From: JBBQFI01 sp038321775
GTDB taxonomy: Bacteria; Verrucomicrobiota; Verrucomicrobiia; Chthoniobacterales; UBA10450
Assembly: GCA_038321775.1 (NCBI GenBank)
Contig: JBBQFI010000002.1
Location: forward strand, 402,012-466,011
Reading direction: 5' to 3'
DNA length: 64,000 nt
The notes under the pieces were generated by a model. The model searched no databases and was not told the DNA's origin. It was given only the letters and a program-made list of their open reading frames with translations. A program made the translations under genes and the position numbers. Numbering within the stretch: the stretch's first letter is position 1; each line of letters starts with the position of its first letter. Below are positions 26,699 through 35,945 of this stretch, in pieces.

Positions 26699-27238
26699 AT
26701 GTCTCGTCTTATCGTCATTTTGTTCGTCGCCGCGGCTCTTATTATTTCAGGTTGCGCTTTTAACGGCGTCGTCGTGGAAAAACGATTCCGGCCTCTTCCA
26801 TTTCCTGACTCGCTCGGCATTGACGGCATTTACAATTTCCAGATCCGGGACAGCGCCGGCCAAGTCTATTCCCAAATGGTGACTTCCGAAGTTTTCGCAA
26901 GTTATCGAGTTGGCGATTATTTCAACGATCTGCAATCGCCACCCTCGCGCGAGGGTAAGGAGATGAACGGATTTCGACCAACTCCACGCGAAATGAATGA
27001 GGGGCCGTATCAACCGGTCAGGGTGATGCAAATTTCTCCGTCGGCGAAACATTCCGCGAAAGTCGCCTCCACTAAGCTTCGCCATCACCAAAGCCGCGCT
27101 TCGACGGTCGCGAAGTCCCATCATCGCGCGAAACACAGTTCCAAAATCGCCACGCATCGGCACCATGCAAAAAAGAGTGCAGCGGTAGCGAAGAAACATC
27201 GCGCCCGGCATCACACCCGGATCGCCAGTGCGAACTAG
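26699..27238 (+). CDS. Lipoprotein with His/Lys/Arg-rich C-terminal tail, unknown
   Basis: 179 aa. A lipoprotein signal (lipobox LIISGC, Cys19) is followed by a small domain (about 25-85) and, from about residue 112, a roughly 65-residue strongly basic tail of AK, HH, KH and SK units resembling histone-H1-like sequences. Such a tail could bind nucleic acid, peptidoglycan or metal; I cannot say which. The stop codon ends one base before the 3' end of the convergent tRNA gene. Confidence 0.75.
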   Translation: MSRLIVILFVAAALIISGCAFNGVVVEKRFRPLPFPDSLGIDGIYNFQIRDSAGQVYSQMVTSEVFASYRVGDYFNDLQSPPSREGKEMNGFRPTPREMNEGPYQPVRVMQISPSAKHSAKVASTKLRHHQSRASTVAKSHHRAKHSSKIATHRHHAKKSAAVAKKHRARHHTRIASAN

Positions 27239-27239
27239 A

Positions 27240-27314
<75 letters not shown>

Positions 27315-27399
27315 GAGGATAGGGACAAATGACGAGTGCGCGGGAAAGAGTCAAGCGGAAGCGTGAACGCTTCGATATGCCATCCCCAACGACGATTCG

Positions 27400-27951
27400 T
27401 TAGGCTGCGAGTTTGACGGCGTCCCTGTGCCCGAGAATCCGAACCGTCTCTTTCAGCTGCTCGACTTTGAGCGGTTTCTTTAAAACCGTTACTGGACCCT
27501 TTGCCAAAATTCGATCGAGCATCTCACTGTCGGGATAACCGGTAATGATCACGATCGGGCAATCAGGCTGTTCTTCTTTTGCGGTGTCGTAAACGTCGTC
27601 CGCTGGACCGTCCGGCAATTTGAGATCGAGAAAAATAAGATCGAACTTTTGTTTCTCGAGCGCGACAAGCGCTTCCTTGACCGTGCCGACAACGACGCGA
27701 CTGAAACCGATCTTCTTTAAGAAAATCTTGAAGAGACTTTGCAGGCTCGGGTCGTCGTCCACGACAAGAACAGTCGGTTGGCCCGACTTATCTTCCTTGA
27801 GGATATCTTTATCGAGAGAAGATTTTTTGATGCGCCAGCGACCACCGATTTGGATAGCTGGCAGCTGACCGCGCTGAACAAGGTAGTAAACGGTTGGGAG
27901 CGGTATCCTCAGATACTTGGCCGTTTCCTTGACCGTCAAGAGGTTGTGCAT
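27400..27951 (-). CDS. Response regulator with N-terminal excisionase-type HTH and C-terminal receiver
   Basis: 183 aa. Residues about 1-50 form a MerR/excisionase-like winged helix (LLTVKETAKYLRIPLPTVYYLVQRGQLPAIQIGGRWRI). After a short linker, residues about 60-180 are a CheY-like receiver: acidic pair VVDDD, phospho-acceptor Asp in LIFLDLKLPDG, Thr in IITGY and Lys in LKKPLK. The order is the reverse of normal response regulators. No kinase gene is next to it. ATG 27951 (MHNLLTV) is favoured over an ATG 15 bases upstream. Confidence 0.85.
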   Translation of the reverse strand: MHNLLTVKETAKYLRIPLPTVYYLVQRGQLPAIQIGGRWRIKKSSLDKDILKEDKSGQPTVLVVDDDPSLQSLFKIFLKKIGFSRVVVGTVKEALVALEKQKFDLIFLDLKLPDGPADDVYDTAKEEQPDCPIVIITGYPDSEMLDRILAKGPVTVLKKPLKVEQLKETVRILGHRDAVKLAA

Positions 27952-28167
27952 GGTGGAAGTCAGCAACTCGTATCAGATTCGGCAAGACATTTCGCTTGGG
28001 AGGAGCATTATAAATTTCAGAATCAATGTCAATGCTTTCCTCCTCGTTAGGTGGATAAAGATCATAGAAACTTCGCAAACCGATGCGCAAACGGCCTTAT
28101 GGCAATGTTGCGGTGACTGAGATCGCGACTGGACAAGGTGAAGGCGGCGGTAGAAATTCGGCACTTC

Positions 28168-28791
28168 ATGAGCGTTTTGTTCTTTAAGCGATTTCTGCAG
28201 CGTCCTTTCCAAATCGCTTCCATCATTCCCAGTTCCAAAGCCCTCGTCGAACGGGTGGCGGACAAGATGGATTTCGGTCGTGCTCGCGTCATTGCTGAGT
28301 ACGGGCCAGGCGAAGGGGTGCATTCACGTGAGATCGCGCGGCGCATGCGGCCGGATGCGAAACTTCTCCTTTTCGAGCTAGACGGCGCTTTCTCGCGCGA
28401 CCTGTCTCGCCAGTTTGCCAACGATCCGCGCGTATCGGTTATCCATGCCGACGCGTCCGCTCTTCCCGACGAACTAGCGCGTCGGCAAATCGGTCACTGC
28501 GACTACATCGTTTCGGGAATTCCTTTCAGCATTCTCGAGATCAATAAAAAGCGCGATCTCCTGCAAAAGACCCATGACGCGCTAAGGCCCGGCGGCACGT
28601 TTATCATCTATCAAGTGACCAACGAGCTGAAACAGCACGCGACTTTTTTTGACGAAACGGAATCGGAATATTTTCTGCAGAATATTCCCCCGATGTTCAT
28701 CACCCTTTTTCACAAGGCGAACACGCGCAACGGGAGCGAGCATCCCATAATGCAGTCTGCTCCGCTCGCCGCCGCCCAAATAACTTCATGA
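28168..28791 (+). CDS. SAM-dependent methyltransferase, phospholipid N-methyltransferase-like
   Basis: 207 aa. The N-terminus FFKRFLQRPFQIASIIPSSKALVERV and motif I VIAEYGPGEGVHSREI match the PmtA/rRNA adenine dimethyltransferase-like family. The ELDGAFS acidic loop and YIVSGIPFSIL follow. Likely substrate: phosphatidylethanolamine or another lipid head group (inference). ATG 28168 is preferred over GTG 28138 from family starts. It overlaps fumC by 4 bases. Confidence 0.82.
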   Translation: MSVLFFKRFLQRPFQIASIIPSSKALVERVADKMDFGRARVIAEYGPGEGVHSREIARRMRPDAKLLLFELDGAFSRDLSRQFANDPRVSVIHADASALPDELARRQIGHCDYIVSGIPFSILEINKKRDLLQKTHDALRPGGTFIIYQVTNELKQHATFFDETESEYFLQNIPPMFITLFHKANTRNGSEHPIMQSAPLAAAQITS

Positions 28792-30206
28792 CGTCTGGCT
28801 CGATGCGGATCGAGAAGGATTCGATGGGCGAGATGTCCATCCCGGCGTCCGCTCTTTACGGCGCTTCGACGCAGCGGGCCGTGCTTAATTTCCCGATCAG
28901 CGGTTACCGTTTCAGCCGGCCTTTCATCCGCGCGCTCGGCTTGATTAAATGGGCGGCCGCGCAGGCGAATCATGATCTCGGTTTGCTCGATGCGCATCGC
29001 TCCGCTCTCATCGTGCAGGCGGCGGAAGAAGTGATTGAAGGCAAGCTCGACGAACATTTCCCGCTCGATATTTTCCAAACCGGTTCCGGCACGAGCACGA
29101 ACACGAACGCGAACGAAGTAATCTCGAATCGCTGCTGTCAGCTCGAGAGCAAGCCGATCGGCGCGCGCGATCCGGTGCATCCGAACGATCACGTCAACAT
29201 GGGGCAGTCGAGCAATGACGTGATTCCGTCAGCGATGCACATCAGCGCGGCGGAACAGTTAAAAGATTTCCTTGTCCCAGCACTCGAGGAATTGCGCGGC
29301 GAGCTTGAAAAAAAGGCAAAGGAATTTTGGGACATCATCAAAATAGGTCGCACCCATCTGATGGATGCGACACCTGTCCGGCTCGGCCAGGAGTTTAGCG
29401 GTTACGCACAACAGGTGCAGTACGCGAAGGATCGCGCCGAGCGCGCCATCGCTGTCTTGCAGGAACTAGCGCTGGGCGGAACCGCCGTGGGCACCGGTCT
29501 CAATCGCCACATTGATTTCCCCAAGAAAGTGATGACGCATTTGCGCCATCGAACTGGCATCGAGTTTCGCGAAGCCAGGAATCACTTTGAAGCGCAAGGA
29601 GCGAAGGATGCATTCGTAGAAGCGAGCGGCTTGCTTAAGACCATTGCAGTTAGTCTTTTCAAAATCGCGAATGATATTCGCTGGCTCGGAAGCGGACCAC
29701 GTTGCGGCATCGCCGAGATTCGATTGCCGGAAACCCAGCCGGGCAGTTCGATCATGCCGGGAAAAGTGAATCCGGTGATGTGCGAAGCGATGATGATGGT
29801 CTGCGCGCAGGTCATCGGCAGCGACAGTTGCATCGCGTGGTCGGCCGCGAATGGAAATTTTGAACTCAACGTCATGATGCCGGTAATGGCGCATCATCTT
29901 CTCGAAAGCATCCGCATTCTGCGGAACGCCTGCGATGTCTTTGCCGAAAAATGCGTTGCTGGGATTGCTGCGAACGAAAAACGTTGCGCGGAATTGGTCG
30001 AGCTTTCCATGGCCATGGTGACCAGTCTCGCGCCGAAGATTGGTTACGATCGCGCCGCTGAAATCGCGAAGGAAAGCGCGCGCACCGGTAAAACGGTTCG
30101 CGAAATTTGCGTGGAGAAAAAGATTTTGCCTGAAAGCGAACTGAACGATGCGCTCGATCCCGTGAAAATGACCGAGCCCGGCGGAACCGGTTCCGGCGGT
30201 GGCTAG
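28788..30206 (+). CDS. fumC: Class II fumarate hydratase
   Basis: 472 aa, normal class II length. The superfamily signature GSSIMPGKVNP is present, with TGSGTSTNTNANEVISNR, HPNDHVNMGQSSND and GRTHLMDATPVRLGQEFSGY. It hydrates fumarate to malate in the TCA cycle without an iron-sulfur cluster. Aspartase is less likely given the HPNDHVNMGQSSND region and the C-terminus. The ATG overlaps the preceding methyltransferase stop. Confidence 0.94.
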   Translation: MTSGSMRIEKDSMGEMSIPASALYGASTQRAVLNFPISGYRFSRPFIRALGLIKWAAAQANHDLGLLDAHRSALIVQAAEEVIEGKLDEHFPLDIFQTGSGTSTNTNANEVISNRCCQLESKPIGARDPVHPNDHVNMGQSSNDVIPSAMHISAAEQLKDFLVPALEELRGELEKKAKEFWDIIKIGRTHLMDATPVRLGQEFSGYAQQVQYAKDRAERAIAVLQELALGGTAVGTGLNRHIDFPKKVMTHLRHRTGIEFREARNHFEAQGAKDAFVEASGLLKTIAVSLFKIANDIRWLGSGPRCGIAEIRLPETQPGSSIMPGKVNPVMCEAMMMVCAQVIGSDSCIAWSAANGNFELNVMMPVMAHHLLESIRILRNACDVFAEKCVAGIAANEKRCAELVELSMAMVTSLAPKIGYDRAAEIAKESARTGKTVREICVEKKILPESELNDALDPVKMTEPGGTGSGGG

Positions 30207-30231
30207 GGCTGCTGCTCTTCGCCTAACGAGT

Positions 30232-30609
30232 ATGGTCGCCAACGTCAATGGCCCGCAATTTTCCGGCGGCGCAAACATCGCAATCAAGTGTCCGAGCCAT
30301 ACCTACGAGCAAACGGTTTCGTTCTATCGCGATACCCTCGGTCTGCCTTTGATCGAGGAAGAAGCGGATGGCTGCATTTTTCAATTCGGACCGAACCGGC
30401 TCTGGGTCGACCGGGTTCCGAACCTGAGTCATCCTAATATCTGGCTCGAACTGGAAACGAACGACACGGAAGCGGCGGCTTCCTATTTAAAAATAAATGG
30501 CGTTCCGCGCCGCGATGAAGTGGAACCGTTACGCGAGGATTTCGACGGCTTTTGGATTTCCGATCCGGCCGGCACAATTCATCTCGTGATCGGTCACGAG
30601 GAAGCATAG
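30232..30609 (+). CDS. Glyoxalase/VOC-fold protein
   Basis: 125 aa. One vicinal-oxygen-chelate domain with two beta-alpha-beta-beta-beta modules: SFYRDTLGLPLIEEEADGCIFQFGPNRLWVDRV and later LELETNDTEAAASYLKINGV, ending in a DPAGTIHLVIG strand. Such proteins are metal-dependent lyases, dioxygenases or resistance proteins; the substrate is unknown. ATG 30232 follows a decamer copy (30221-30230); a GTG at 30199 overlapping fumC is less likely. Confidence 0.85.
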   Translation: MVANVNGPQFSGGANIAIKCPSHTYEQTVSFYRDTLGLPLIEEEADGCIFQFGPNRLWVDRVPNLSHPNIWLELETNDTEAAASYLKINGVPRRDEVEPLREDFDGFWISDPAGTIHLVIGHEEA

Positions 30610-30620
30610 CGGACATTTTC

Positions 30621-31091
30621 ATGGATCGAGAGGCGATCGTTTCGCAGTTCGATTTTCTCCTGCCGCTGGCCGCGAGTTGGGCGCACAAACAGGAACAACG
30701 CATGCTGCAGGTTGGCGTTCCCCTTTCGGAAGAAGAACTGGCGGATGCCAGGGCGATTGGTGTCGCAGAACCGCAACGCGTGCGTTTATTGCGGCTCGAC
30801 CAGGTTCCCGTTCCCTCTCATCCGATGCTGAAAGCAGCGGCGGCGGCGATCCACTTTCTCACGCCGGCCACGCGTGGTCTCGCGCTGCGTTACGGGATTT
30901 TCGTGCGGAGCGATTGCTGGCGGGAACGAGCGCTGATCGCGCACGAACTCGTGCACGTCGCACAATACGAACGGCTCGGTGGGATGCTTCCGTTCCTGCG
31001 CCAATATCTTTTGCAATGCCTCACGGTCGGTTATCCGGAAGCGCCGTTGGAACAGGAAGCCATCCTGGTCGCGCAAAAAATTCTCGCCTAA
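30621..31091 (+). CDS. Putative zinc metallopeptidase-like protein (HELVHVAQ)
   Basis: 156 aa. The motif HELVHVAQYERLGG has the HExxH of zincin-type peptidases and resembles DUF4157-like proteins. No signal peptide is evident. ATG 30621 begins MDREAIVSQFDF; the upstream frame overlaps the VOC gene and is not used. It meets the next gene head-to-head at 31088-31091, where both stops lie inside a decamer copy. Substrate unknown. Confidence 0.78.
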   Translation: MDREAIVSQFDFLLPLAASWAHKQEQRMLQVGVPLSEEELADARAIGVAEPQRVRLLRLDQVPVPSHPMLKAAAAAIHFLTPATRGLALRYGIFVRSDCWRERALIAHELVHVAQYERLGGMLPFLRQYLLQCLTVGYPEAPLEQEAILVAQKILA

Positions 31092-31705
31092 CGAGTCGAT
31101 TTTTTTCGGTAATCGACCATCTCGGCGCGAACACTGCGCGCATCGACGCGCGTGAGGTTTTTCTCCATGAACGGCTTGAGTAGCGGGATGTGAGGAATTA
31201 CACAGAGATGCTCCGCGATAAACCAGATCGGCTTTTCCGTCGTCATCCAATCGAGATGATCGAAACGGCCCAGATTCACCGGCCGCGAATAACGGCGTAA
31301 GGTTCGCTCGAAGCGCAGGTTGAAATAAATATTGAAGTAACTGAGCGCGAGCTCGCGCAATGTTCGGTGAACCGGTTCGCGATATCGGCAACCGGTGAAA
31401 TTCGATTTCGCAATCGCGCCCCAATGCCCGCGCACTTTAAAGATCGCGATGACGTGATCGGTATCACGCTCCGCTTCCAAATCGAAAATGAGCGGCGGAA
31501 ATCCGAGCACCCGCAATGCAGTTGCCGCAAAAATAGCGCCCTCAAAACAGGAACCGGTGCGATCACGCAAAACTTTTCGCGGCGAGCGCGCGGTGTAATC
31601 CAGGTTATAAGGCAATTCGTCCAGGAAACGCTGGATGCCAGCGGGTGTTTTGAGCGAGCGCAACTTCCGCAATTCCGCCTGCGTAAAACCAAAATCGCGC
31701 GTCAT
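31088..31705 (-). CDS. Transglutaminase-like domain protein, unknown
   Basis: 205 aa. A cysteine-protease-like core is suggested by RTGSCFEGAIFAATALR (Cys), DTDHVIAIF (His) and SNFTGCRYR. The pattern matches transglutaminase-like superfamily proteins of unknown substrate. ATG 31705 lies 2 bases after the GNAT stop; the longer frame overlaps it. It is probably co-transcribed with the acetyltransferase and MBL genes. Confidence 0.7.
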   Translation of the reverse strand: MTRDFGFTQAELRKLRSLKTPAGIQRFLDELPYNLDYTARSPRKVLRDRTGSCFEGAIFAATALRVLGFPPLIFDLEAERDTDHVIAIFKVRGHWGAIAKSNFTGCRYREPVHRTLRELALSYFNIYFNLRFERTLRRYSRPVNLGRFDHLDWMTTEKPIWFIAEHLCVIPHIPLLKPFMEKNLTRVDARSVRAEMVDYRKKSTR

Positions 31706-31707
31706 GT

Positions 31708-32199
31708 TTACGCGATGTTGCGACCAACAATAACTAGGTCGCGCTCCACGCCGTCGAGCTTCGCTACGCGCGGCAGCAGTCCCCAACGTTCGAAACCGAC
31801 GTCCGCAAATAAGCGCAAGCTCGGTTCGTTATCGGCAAAGATGTGACCGATCAGCGCGGTGATCTCTAGCGATGGTGCGCGCGCAATCGCTTCGTTCAGA
31901 AAATTTCTCGCCACACCACATCGACGAAAATTTTCGTGCACGTAAACGCTCACTTCCGACGTGCTCGCATACGCGCAACGCGGCAGGAAGGATTGCAAAC
32001 TCAGCCACGCCATTATCTGATCGCCATCGCTCATCACCCAGAGCGGATGATGATCGGCCGAATGTTCGCGGAACCAAGGCAGACGTTCCTCGACCGAGAC
32101 GGGCGCCAAGGTCGCGCTCACCATTCGGCTCGGAATGGTGTCGTTAAAAATCTCGACGATGGCCGGAAGATCGGCCTTCGTCGCGTCGCGGATAATCAT
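31708..32199 (-). CDS. GNAT-family N-acetyltransferase (phosphinothricin acetyltransferase-like)
   Basis: 163 aa. The start IIRDATKADLPAIVEIFND and SEVSVYVHENFRRCGVARNFLNEAI (acetyl-CoA loop, here RRCGVA), followed by LIGHIFADNEPSLRLFADVGFERWG, are typical of the PAT/Bar-like GNAT group, which acetylates small amines or amino-acid analogues. ATG 32199 gives a 4-base overlap with the upstream MBL gene. Confidence 0.9.
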   Translation of the reverse strand: MIIRDATKADLPAIVEIFNDTIPSRMVSATLAPVSVEERLPWFREHSADHHPLWVMSDGDQIMAWLSLQSFLPRCAYASTSEVSVYVHENFRRCGVARNFLNEAIARAPSLEITALIGHIFADNEPSLRLFADVGFERWGLLPRVAKLDGVERDLVIVGRNIA

Positions 32200-33050
32200 G
32201 CCGCGTAGGTTTGGAAAAAAATCTGCTCGAAGGTCGGTTGAAACGCGCGCCCGAACGTCTCGCCGATTTGAAAGCGCGGACTGATCTCGCGTTGATCGGC
32301 GCAATAAACTTCAACCTCGCGCCGGCCACATTTCTCGAGAAGCAATTGCACGGCGCCGGCCGCGAGCACGGGCGTGTTGCAATCGCGACTGAGATGACCA
32401 AGCACAACGCGCTCAATCTTTCCCGGCAACAACTGCTCGATTACGCCCGCCGCCGCAACGTTCGAAAGATGTCCGTGCCGCGATTGGATGCGTTGCTTCA
32501 CCGGCCACGGGCGATGCGGATCATTCTGCAACATTTTTTCGTCATGATTCGTTTCGATGACGAGCGTTTGCACCTGGCGCAGACGTTCCACTAACATTTT
32601 GGTCGGATAGCCGAGATCGGTGATGAAGCCGAGCGCGCTTTTTCCGGCGTGAAAAGCGAACCCGACCGGATCGACCGCGTCGTGCGGAACGGGAAACGTT
32701 TGCACCGTAATGTCACAGATCGAAAACTCGGCGCCGGTATGAAAAAGGCGCCAGTTACGATGTGCGCCTAACGAGTCGCAACCATAACGAATCGCTTCGG
32801 CGGTGAGCGCGTTGCAATAAATCGGGATTTGATATTTGCGGCAGAGCACTTCCAAACCGCAGACATGATCGCCGTGTTCGTGCGTGAGAAGAACGCCATC
32901 GAGTTGTTCGATTCTAACGCCGCAAAGCTCGAGTCGCGTCAGGATTTGGCGCGCGCTTAATCCGCCGTCGATCAAGAGGCGGCAATGATCAGTCGAAACG
33001 AGCGCGCAATTCCCGGCGCTTCCGCTGCCGAGAATCGTGAGGCTGAACAT
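32196..33050 (-). CDS. MBL-fold metallohydrolase (YycJ/WalJ-like)
   Basis: 284 aa. Metallo-beta-lactamase motif LTHEHGDH (H57, H59, D61, H62), preceded by LGSGSAGNCALV and LIDGGLSARQI, which match the YycJ family of putative single-strand exonucleases. Later His residues lie in ETNHDEKML and GHLSRDCN. ATG 33050 is the family-like start. Confidence 0.9.
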   Translation of the reverse strand: MFSLTILGSGSAGNCALVSTDHCRLLIDGGLSARQILTRLELCGVRIEQLDGVLLTHEHGDHVCGLEVLCRKYQIPIYCNALTAEAIRYGCDSLGAHRNWRLFHTGAEFSICDITVQTFPVPHDAVDPVGFAFHAGKSALGFITDLGYPTKMLVERLRQVQTLVIETNHDEKMLQNDPHRPWPVKQRIQSRHGHLSNVAAAGVIEQLLPGKIERVVLGHLSRDCNTPVLAAGAVQLLLEKCGRREVEVYCADQREISPRFQIGETFGRAFQPTFEQIFFQTYAA

Positions 33051-33101
33051 TGCGCAATCTTTAATCGACTGCGATCGCAATCACAAATTGAAACGCAGTT
33101 A

Positions 33102-33821
33102 TCAATCGCGGTCGCACAAGGCGCGCGGCGTTTCGACATTCATCAACGCGAGAATGCGCTCCTTCTTCGCGCCGTAATCGAGCGAGCGAAATCTACGAAT
33201 TTCGTCCAACCGGCGCATGCCGTTGAGCGTATCGAGAAATTGGGTGTAGCTCGATGCCAGCTCCGTCGTTTCAAGATAACGGCCACGCAGGTTAGCATCG
33301 TGAAACGCACCGGGATTCTGGCGCGCGAAAAGATGAAAGCGCAACCAGCGACGATCGGTCCGCGAAACCTTTTGCGTCTTGCGAAAAAACGCGACGAACA
33401 AAAGGAGCACGAGATAAGTATCGACCTGCGCCTGAAGTTCGAGATTGCGCGCAAATTCCTCCGACTCGATTTCGCGCAGGCCCGTCTTGAACTGCAACGC
33501 CGCGTGCAAGGCGTGATTGATTTCTTCCACGAAGACGATGAGCGAACGGATGTTCGCATCATTGAGCGCGGCGCGCGGATCGTGTTGCTCGAGTTGTTCG
33601 ATCAACCAGCGCGAATAATAAATGCCGACATAGAGCCGATCGTCGGCATGCCGCAAAAAAGTGCGGGCGAGTTCGCTTAGCTCGCGCGCGGACGCTCCGG
33701 CTACTTTGCTCAACTGCGCGCAACGGGCGCGATCGATCAAGCAATCTTCCAGATTGATTCCGACCTGGGCGTAGGTGCGTTCGAAAAGTTTTTGGATCTG
33801 ACTGAAAAGCGTTTCGTTCAC
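33102..33821 (-). CDS. Hypothetical soluble protein, unknown
   Basis: 239 aa, mostly alpha-helical, with no signal peptide or membrane segment. A central stretch IVFVEEINHALHAALQ is followed by about 40 residues ending AQVDTYLVLLLFVAFF, a spacing that recalls helical metal-binding proteins, but no motif is complete. It overlaps the preceding gene by 4 bases, so the two are probably partners. Confidence 0.72.
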   Translation of the reverse strand: MNETLFSQIQKLFERTYAQVGINLEDCLIDRARCAQLSKVAGASARELSELARTFLRHADDRLYVGIYYSRWLIEQLEQHDPRAALNDANIRSLIVFVEEINHALHAALQFKTGLREIESEEFARNLELQAQVDTYLVLLLFVAFFRKTQKVSRTDRRWLRFHLFARQNPGAFHDANLRGRYLETTELASSYTQFLDTLNGMRRLDEIRRFRSLDYGAKKERILALMNVETPRALCDRD

Positions 33822-34567
33822 AACAACAGGGAAGCGTTTTCGTTTTCATCCAAGTTCAGCAATTGATCGGAGAGTTGATTGAGCGCGAGGCGAACATCGC
33901 GAAAGCGATCGGCCAATTCCTCGAAGACATCGTTCAGGTCGCAGCGGCGCGCGGTCGCGTGGGATGAGACCAGTTGATAATTGGTGCGACCCATCTGCTC
34001 GTAAAAACCGAGATCGGGCGCGCCGCGTAGGCTGCGCCGTTGCGTGTTCTCATGAAAAATTCCGCTGATAAAGAGCGAATAATTACCGACATGCGCCCGC
34101 AACAGAAACGCCTGCTCCGGTGTGGCGCGCGTCAGCGCGATCAACATATCGGAAATGTATTCGCGACCGCACGAGTCGTTCGCATGGGGAGAGGGCAAAA
34201 GATTCGCGCGCGAAAAAGTTTCGAGAAGCGAGCCGACGTAATCGCAAAGTTTACGATCGGTAAGGCCGGCCTGTTGCAGGACGTGACGGGCGAGCACGTA
34301 AAAATAAAATTGCGACGAGATGGCGAGGTGCCGTGCGTTTGAGAGAATCGCGTGAACGAGCTGCGGATGATCGAGGATACTGTCGCGCGCCTCGGAATCG
34401 CTGAGCAGATCGACAAGAGAAACGTGATCTTTTTGCGAACGCGCCAGCGTGCGCACAATGAAGTCAAAATCCGCTGCGGTAAACCGCTCCCTGCAATTCG
34501 CCCTGATCACCGAAATCGGATTATGAGCAACACAGATGCCAATGACAAGAACTTCCGTATCTACCAC
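33818..34567 (-). CDS. Hypothetical soluble protein, unknown (partner of the next gene)
   Basis: 249 aa starting from GTG 34567. Helical and soluble, with SSQFYFYVLARHVLQQAGL and FLLRAHVGNYSLFISGIF segments. Translationally coupled to the 239-aa unknown. It is the last core gene before the tRNA-Ser attachment site. I do not recognise the family. Confidence 0.7.
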   Translation of the reverse strand: MVDTEVLVIGICVAHNPISVIRANCRERFTAADFDFIVRTLARSQKDHVSLVDLLSDSEARDSILDHPQLVHAILSNARHLAISSQFYFYVLARHVLQQAGLTDRKLCDYVGSLLETFSRANLLPSPHANDSCGREYISDMLIALTRATPEQAFLLRAHVGNYSLFISGIFHENTQRRSLRGAPDLGFYEQMGRTNYQLVSSHATARRCDLNDVFEELADRFRDVRLALNQLSDQLLNLDENENASLLL

Positions 34568-34623
34568 AGCAGCGGCCCGGGCTAATCAGTCGCCGATGAA
34601 CAAGAATTTGTTAGGCCAGAAGC

Positions 34624-34690
34624 TGGCGGAAGGGGTGGGATTCGAACCCACGGTGAGTTTAACCCCACGCTCGATTTCGAGTCGAAGTGT
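34624..34690 (-). other. 3' fragment of tRNA-Ser(CGA): integration attachment site
   Basis: On the minus strand the sequence contains an anticodon arm TTCGA-CTCGAAA-TCGAG (anticodon CGA), a long variable arm, a T arm GTGGG-TTCGAAT-CCCAC, CCCTTCC, G and CCA. Nothing upstream resembles a D arm or the GGAAGGG acceptor strand, so it is only the 3' part. An integrase gene starts 62 bases away. This is the expected att remnant at one end of an element, with the intact tRNA at the far end, outside what I can see. Confidence 0.85.
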
Positions 34691-34751
34691 TTTCCCTAGT
34701 AATCGGTTGCCGGTGTCCGATTGGTGTCCTATTTTGTGAGCCTTCCGACCG

Positions 34752-35945
34752 ATGTCTTTCATCAAAGTGCCGACTACAAAACGAAAAGCCCCGCTTCATC
34801 CCGTTAAAGTAGATTCACAGAAACGAATCATTGGCCCGGGAAATCCCGCGAAGCCGCGTTGGTGGAGAGTTAATGTCGGGAAAAAATTTACCGGTACTAG
34901 CAAAAAACGCCGGTTCTTCGCGACCGAGAAAGAGGCGAAGGGCTTTATCGCGGAAACAATAGAAGCACGAAAAAAAAAGGGGCAATCCGCTTTTGATGTC
35001 CCGGCGAAGTTGGCTCACGAAGCAATGGCATTGGCCGCTCAGCTTGAGCCGCATGAGGCAAGTTTAACCGAAGCCGTAAATTTCTTTCTTCGTCATCACG
35101 GCAAAGGTCTTCGACTTACGATCAACGATTTAATCCCGGAATATCTGCGTACAAAAGCGAATGCAAAATATCGTCGCGCTCAGGCAATTTCGCTCCGCCT
35201 TTTCGCAAGACATTTTGGATCAAAGCCGATCAATTCGATATTCGCGCCCGCCATTGAGCAATGGTTTGGAACGAAAGGGTGGAAGCCTCTGAATCAGCGG
35301 AATTATATCCGTGATTTTTCGATGTTTTTCAATTGGGCTAAGCTGCACGATTATGTTTCCGACAATCCATTGCGGAAAGTAATTCGTCCGAGAATCCATC
35401 GCCACGCACCCGAAATTTTCACGGTCGAAGAAGTTCGAAAACTTCTGGAAACTGCGACAGCGCATCCCGAATTGGATCTTTTGCCCATGTATGCAATCGC
35501 GTTGTTTTCTGGAGTCAGAATCGAAGAGCTACGGCGAATGAAATGGGAGATGATTCACTGGAGCGAGGGCGAAATTCGTTTGCCGGCGGAGATCACCAAG
35601 ACGCGCAATCCGCGAAACATTGAAATTTTTGACTCGCTCCGGGCTTGGATCGGAAGAAATCCTGTCAGCGAAGGAATGGTGGTTGCGTCGGTCAATCTGC
35701 GGCTGCGCCGGGAGAAACTGTTTTTATTGGCGGGCGTGATACGAAAACGCAATGCTCTGCGGCATTCTTTTGCATCGTATTACGCCGCTGCCCGGCGTGA
35801 TCCCGGCGCGTTGCAGCTTTTACTCGGACAAGAAACCCCCTCGGTGCTTTTCAAACATTACATCACCGCCACAACGAGAAAAGACGCTGAAGCTTTTTTT
35901 AATGTAGTTCCGGTTAACCTTTCTCACCGAAACAAACTGAAGTAA
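34752..35945 (+). CDS. Tyrosine recombinase/integrase
   Basis: 397 aa. Arm and core-binding parts (about 1-210) are followed by a catalytic domain: Arg I in ALFSGVRIEELRRMKW, Lys in ITKTRNPR, the box NALRHSFASYY and the nucleophile Tyr in SVLFKHYI. The first His of the usual HxLRH box is Asn, and the LGH histidine is Gln (LLLGQETP). It lies beside the tRNA-Ser fragment, as expected for a site-specific integrase of a genomic island. Confidence 0.9.
   Translation: MSFIKVPTTKRKAPLHPVKVDSQKRIIGPGNPAKPRWWRVNVGKKFTGTSKKRRFFATEKEAKGFIAETIEARKKKGQSAFDVPAKLAHEAMALAAQLEPHEASLTEAVNFFLRHHGKGLRLTINDLIPEYLRTKANAKYRRAQAISLRLFARHFGSKPINSIFAPAIEQWFGTKGWKPLNQRNYIRDFSMFFNWAKLHDYVSDNPLRKVIRPRIHRHAPEIFTVEEVRKLLETATAHPELDLLPMYAIALFSGVRIEELRRMKWEMIHWSEGEIRLPAEITKTRNPRNIEIFDSLRAWIGRNPVSEGMVVASVNLRLRREKLFLLAGVIRKRNALRHSFASYYAAARRDPGALQLLLGQETPSVLFKHYITATTRKDAEAFFNVVPVNLSHRNKLK

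Noticed and set aside
34536..34739. Open frame containing AEGVGFEPTVSL
   Set aside because: This is the translation of a tRNA-Ser fragment on the other strand, a well-known false gene.
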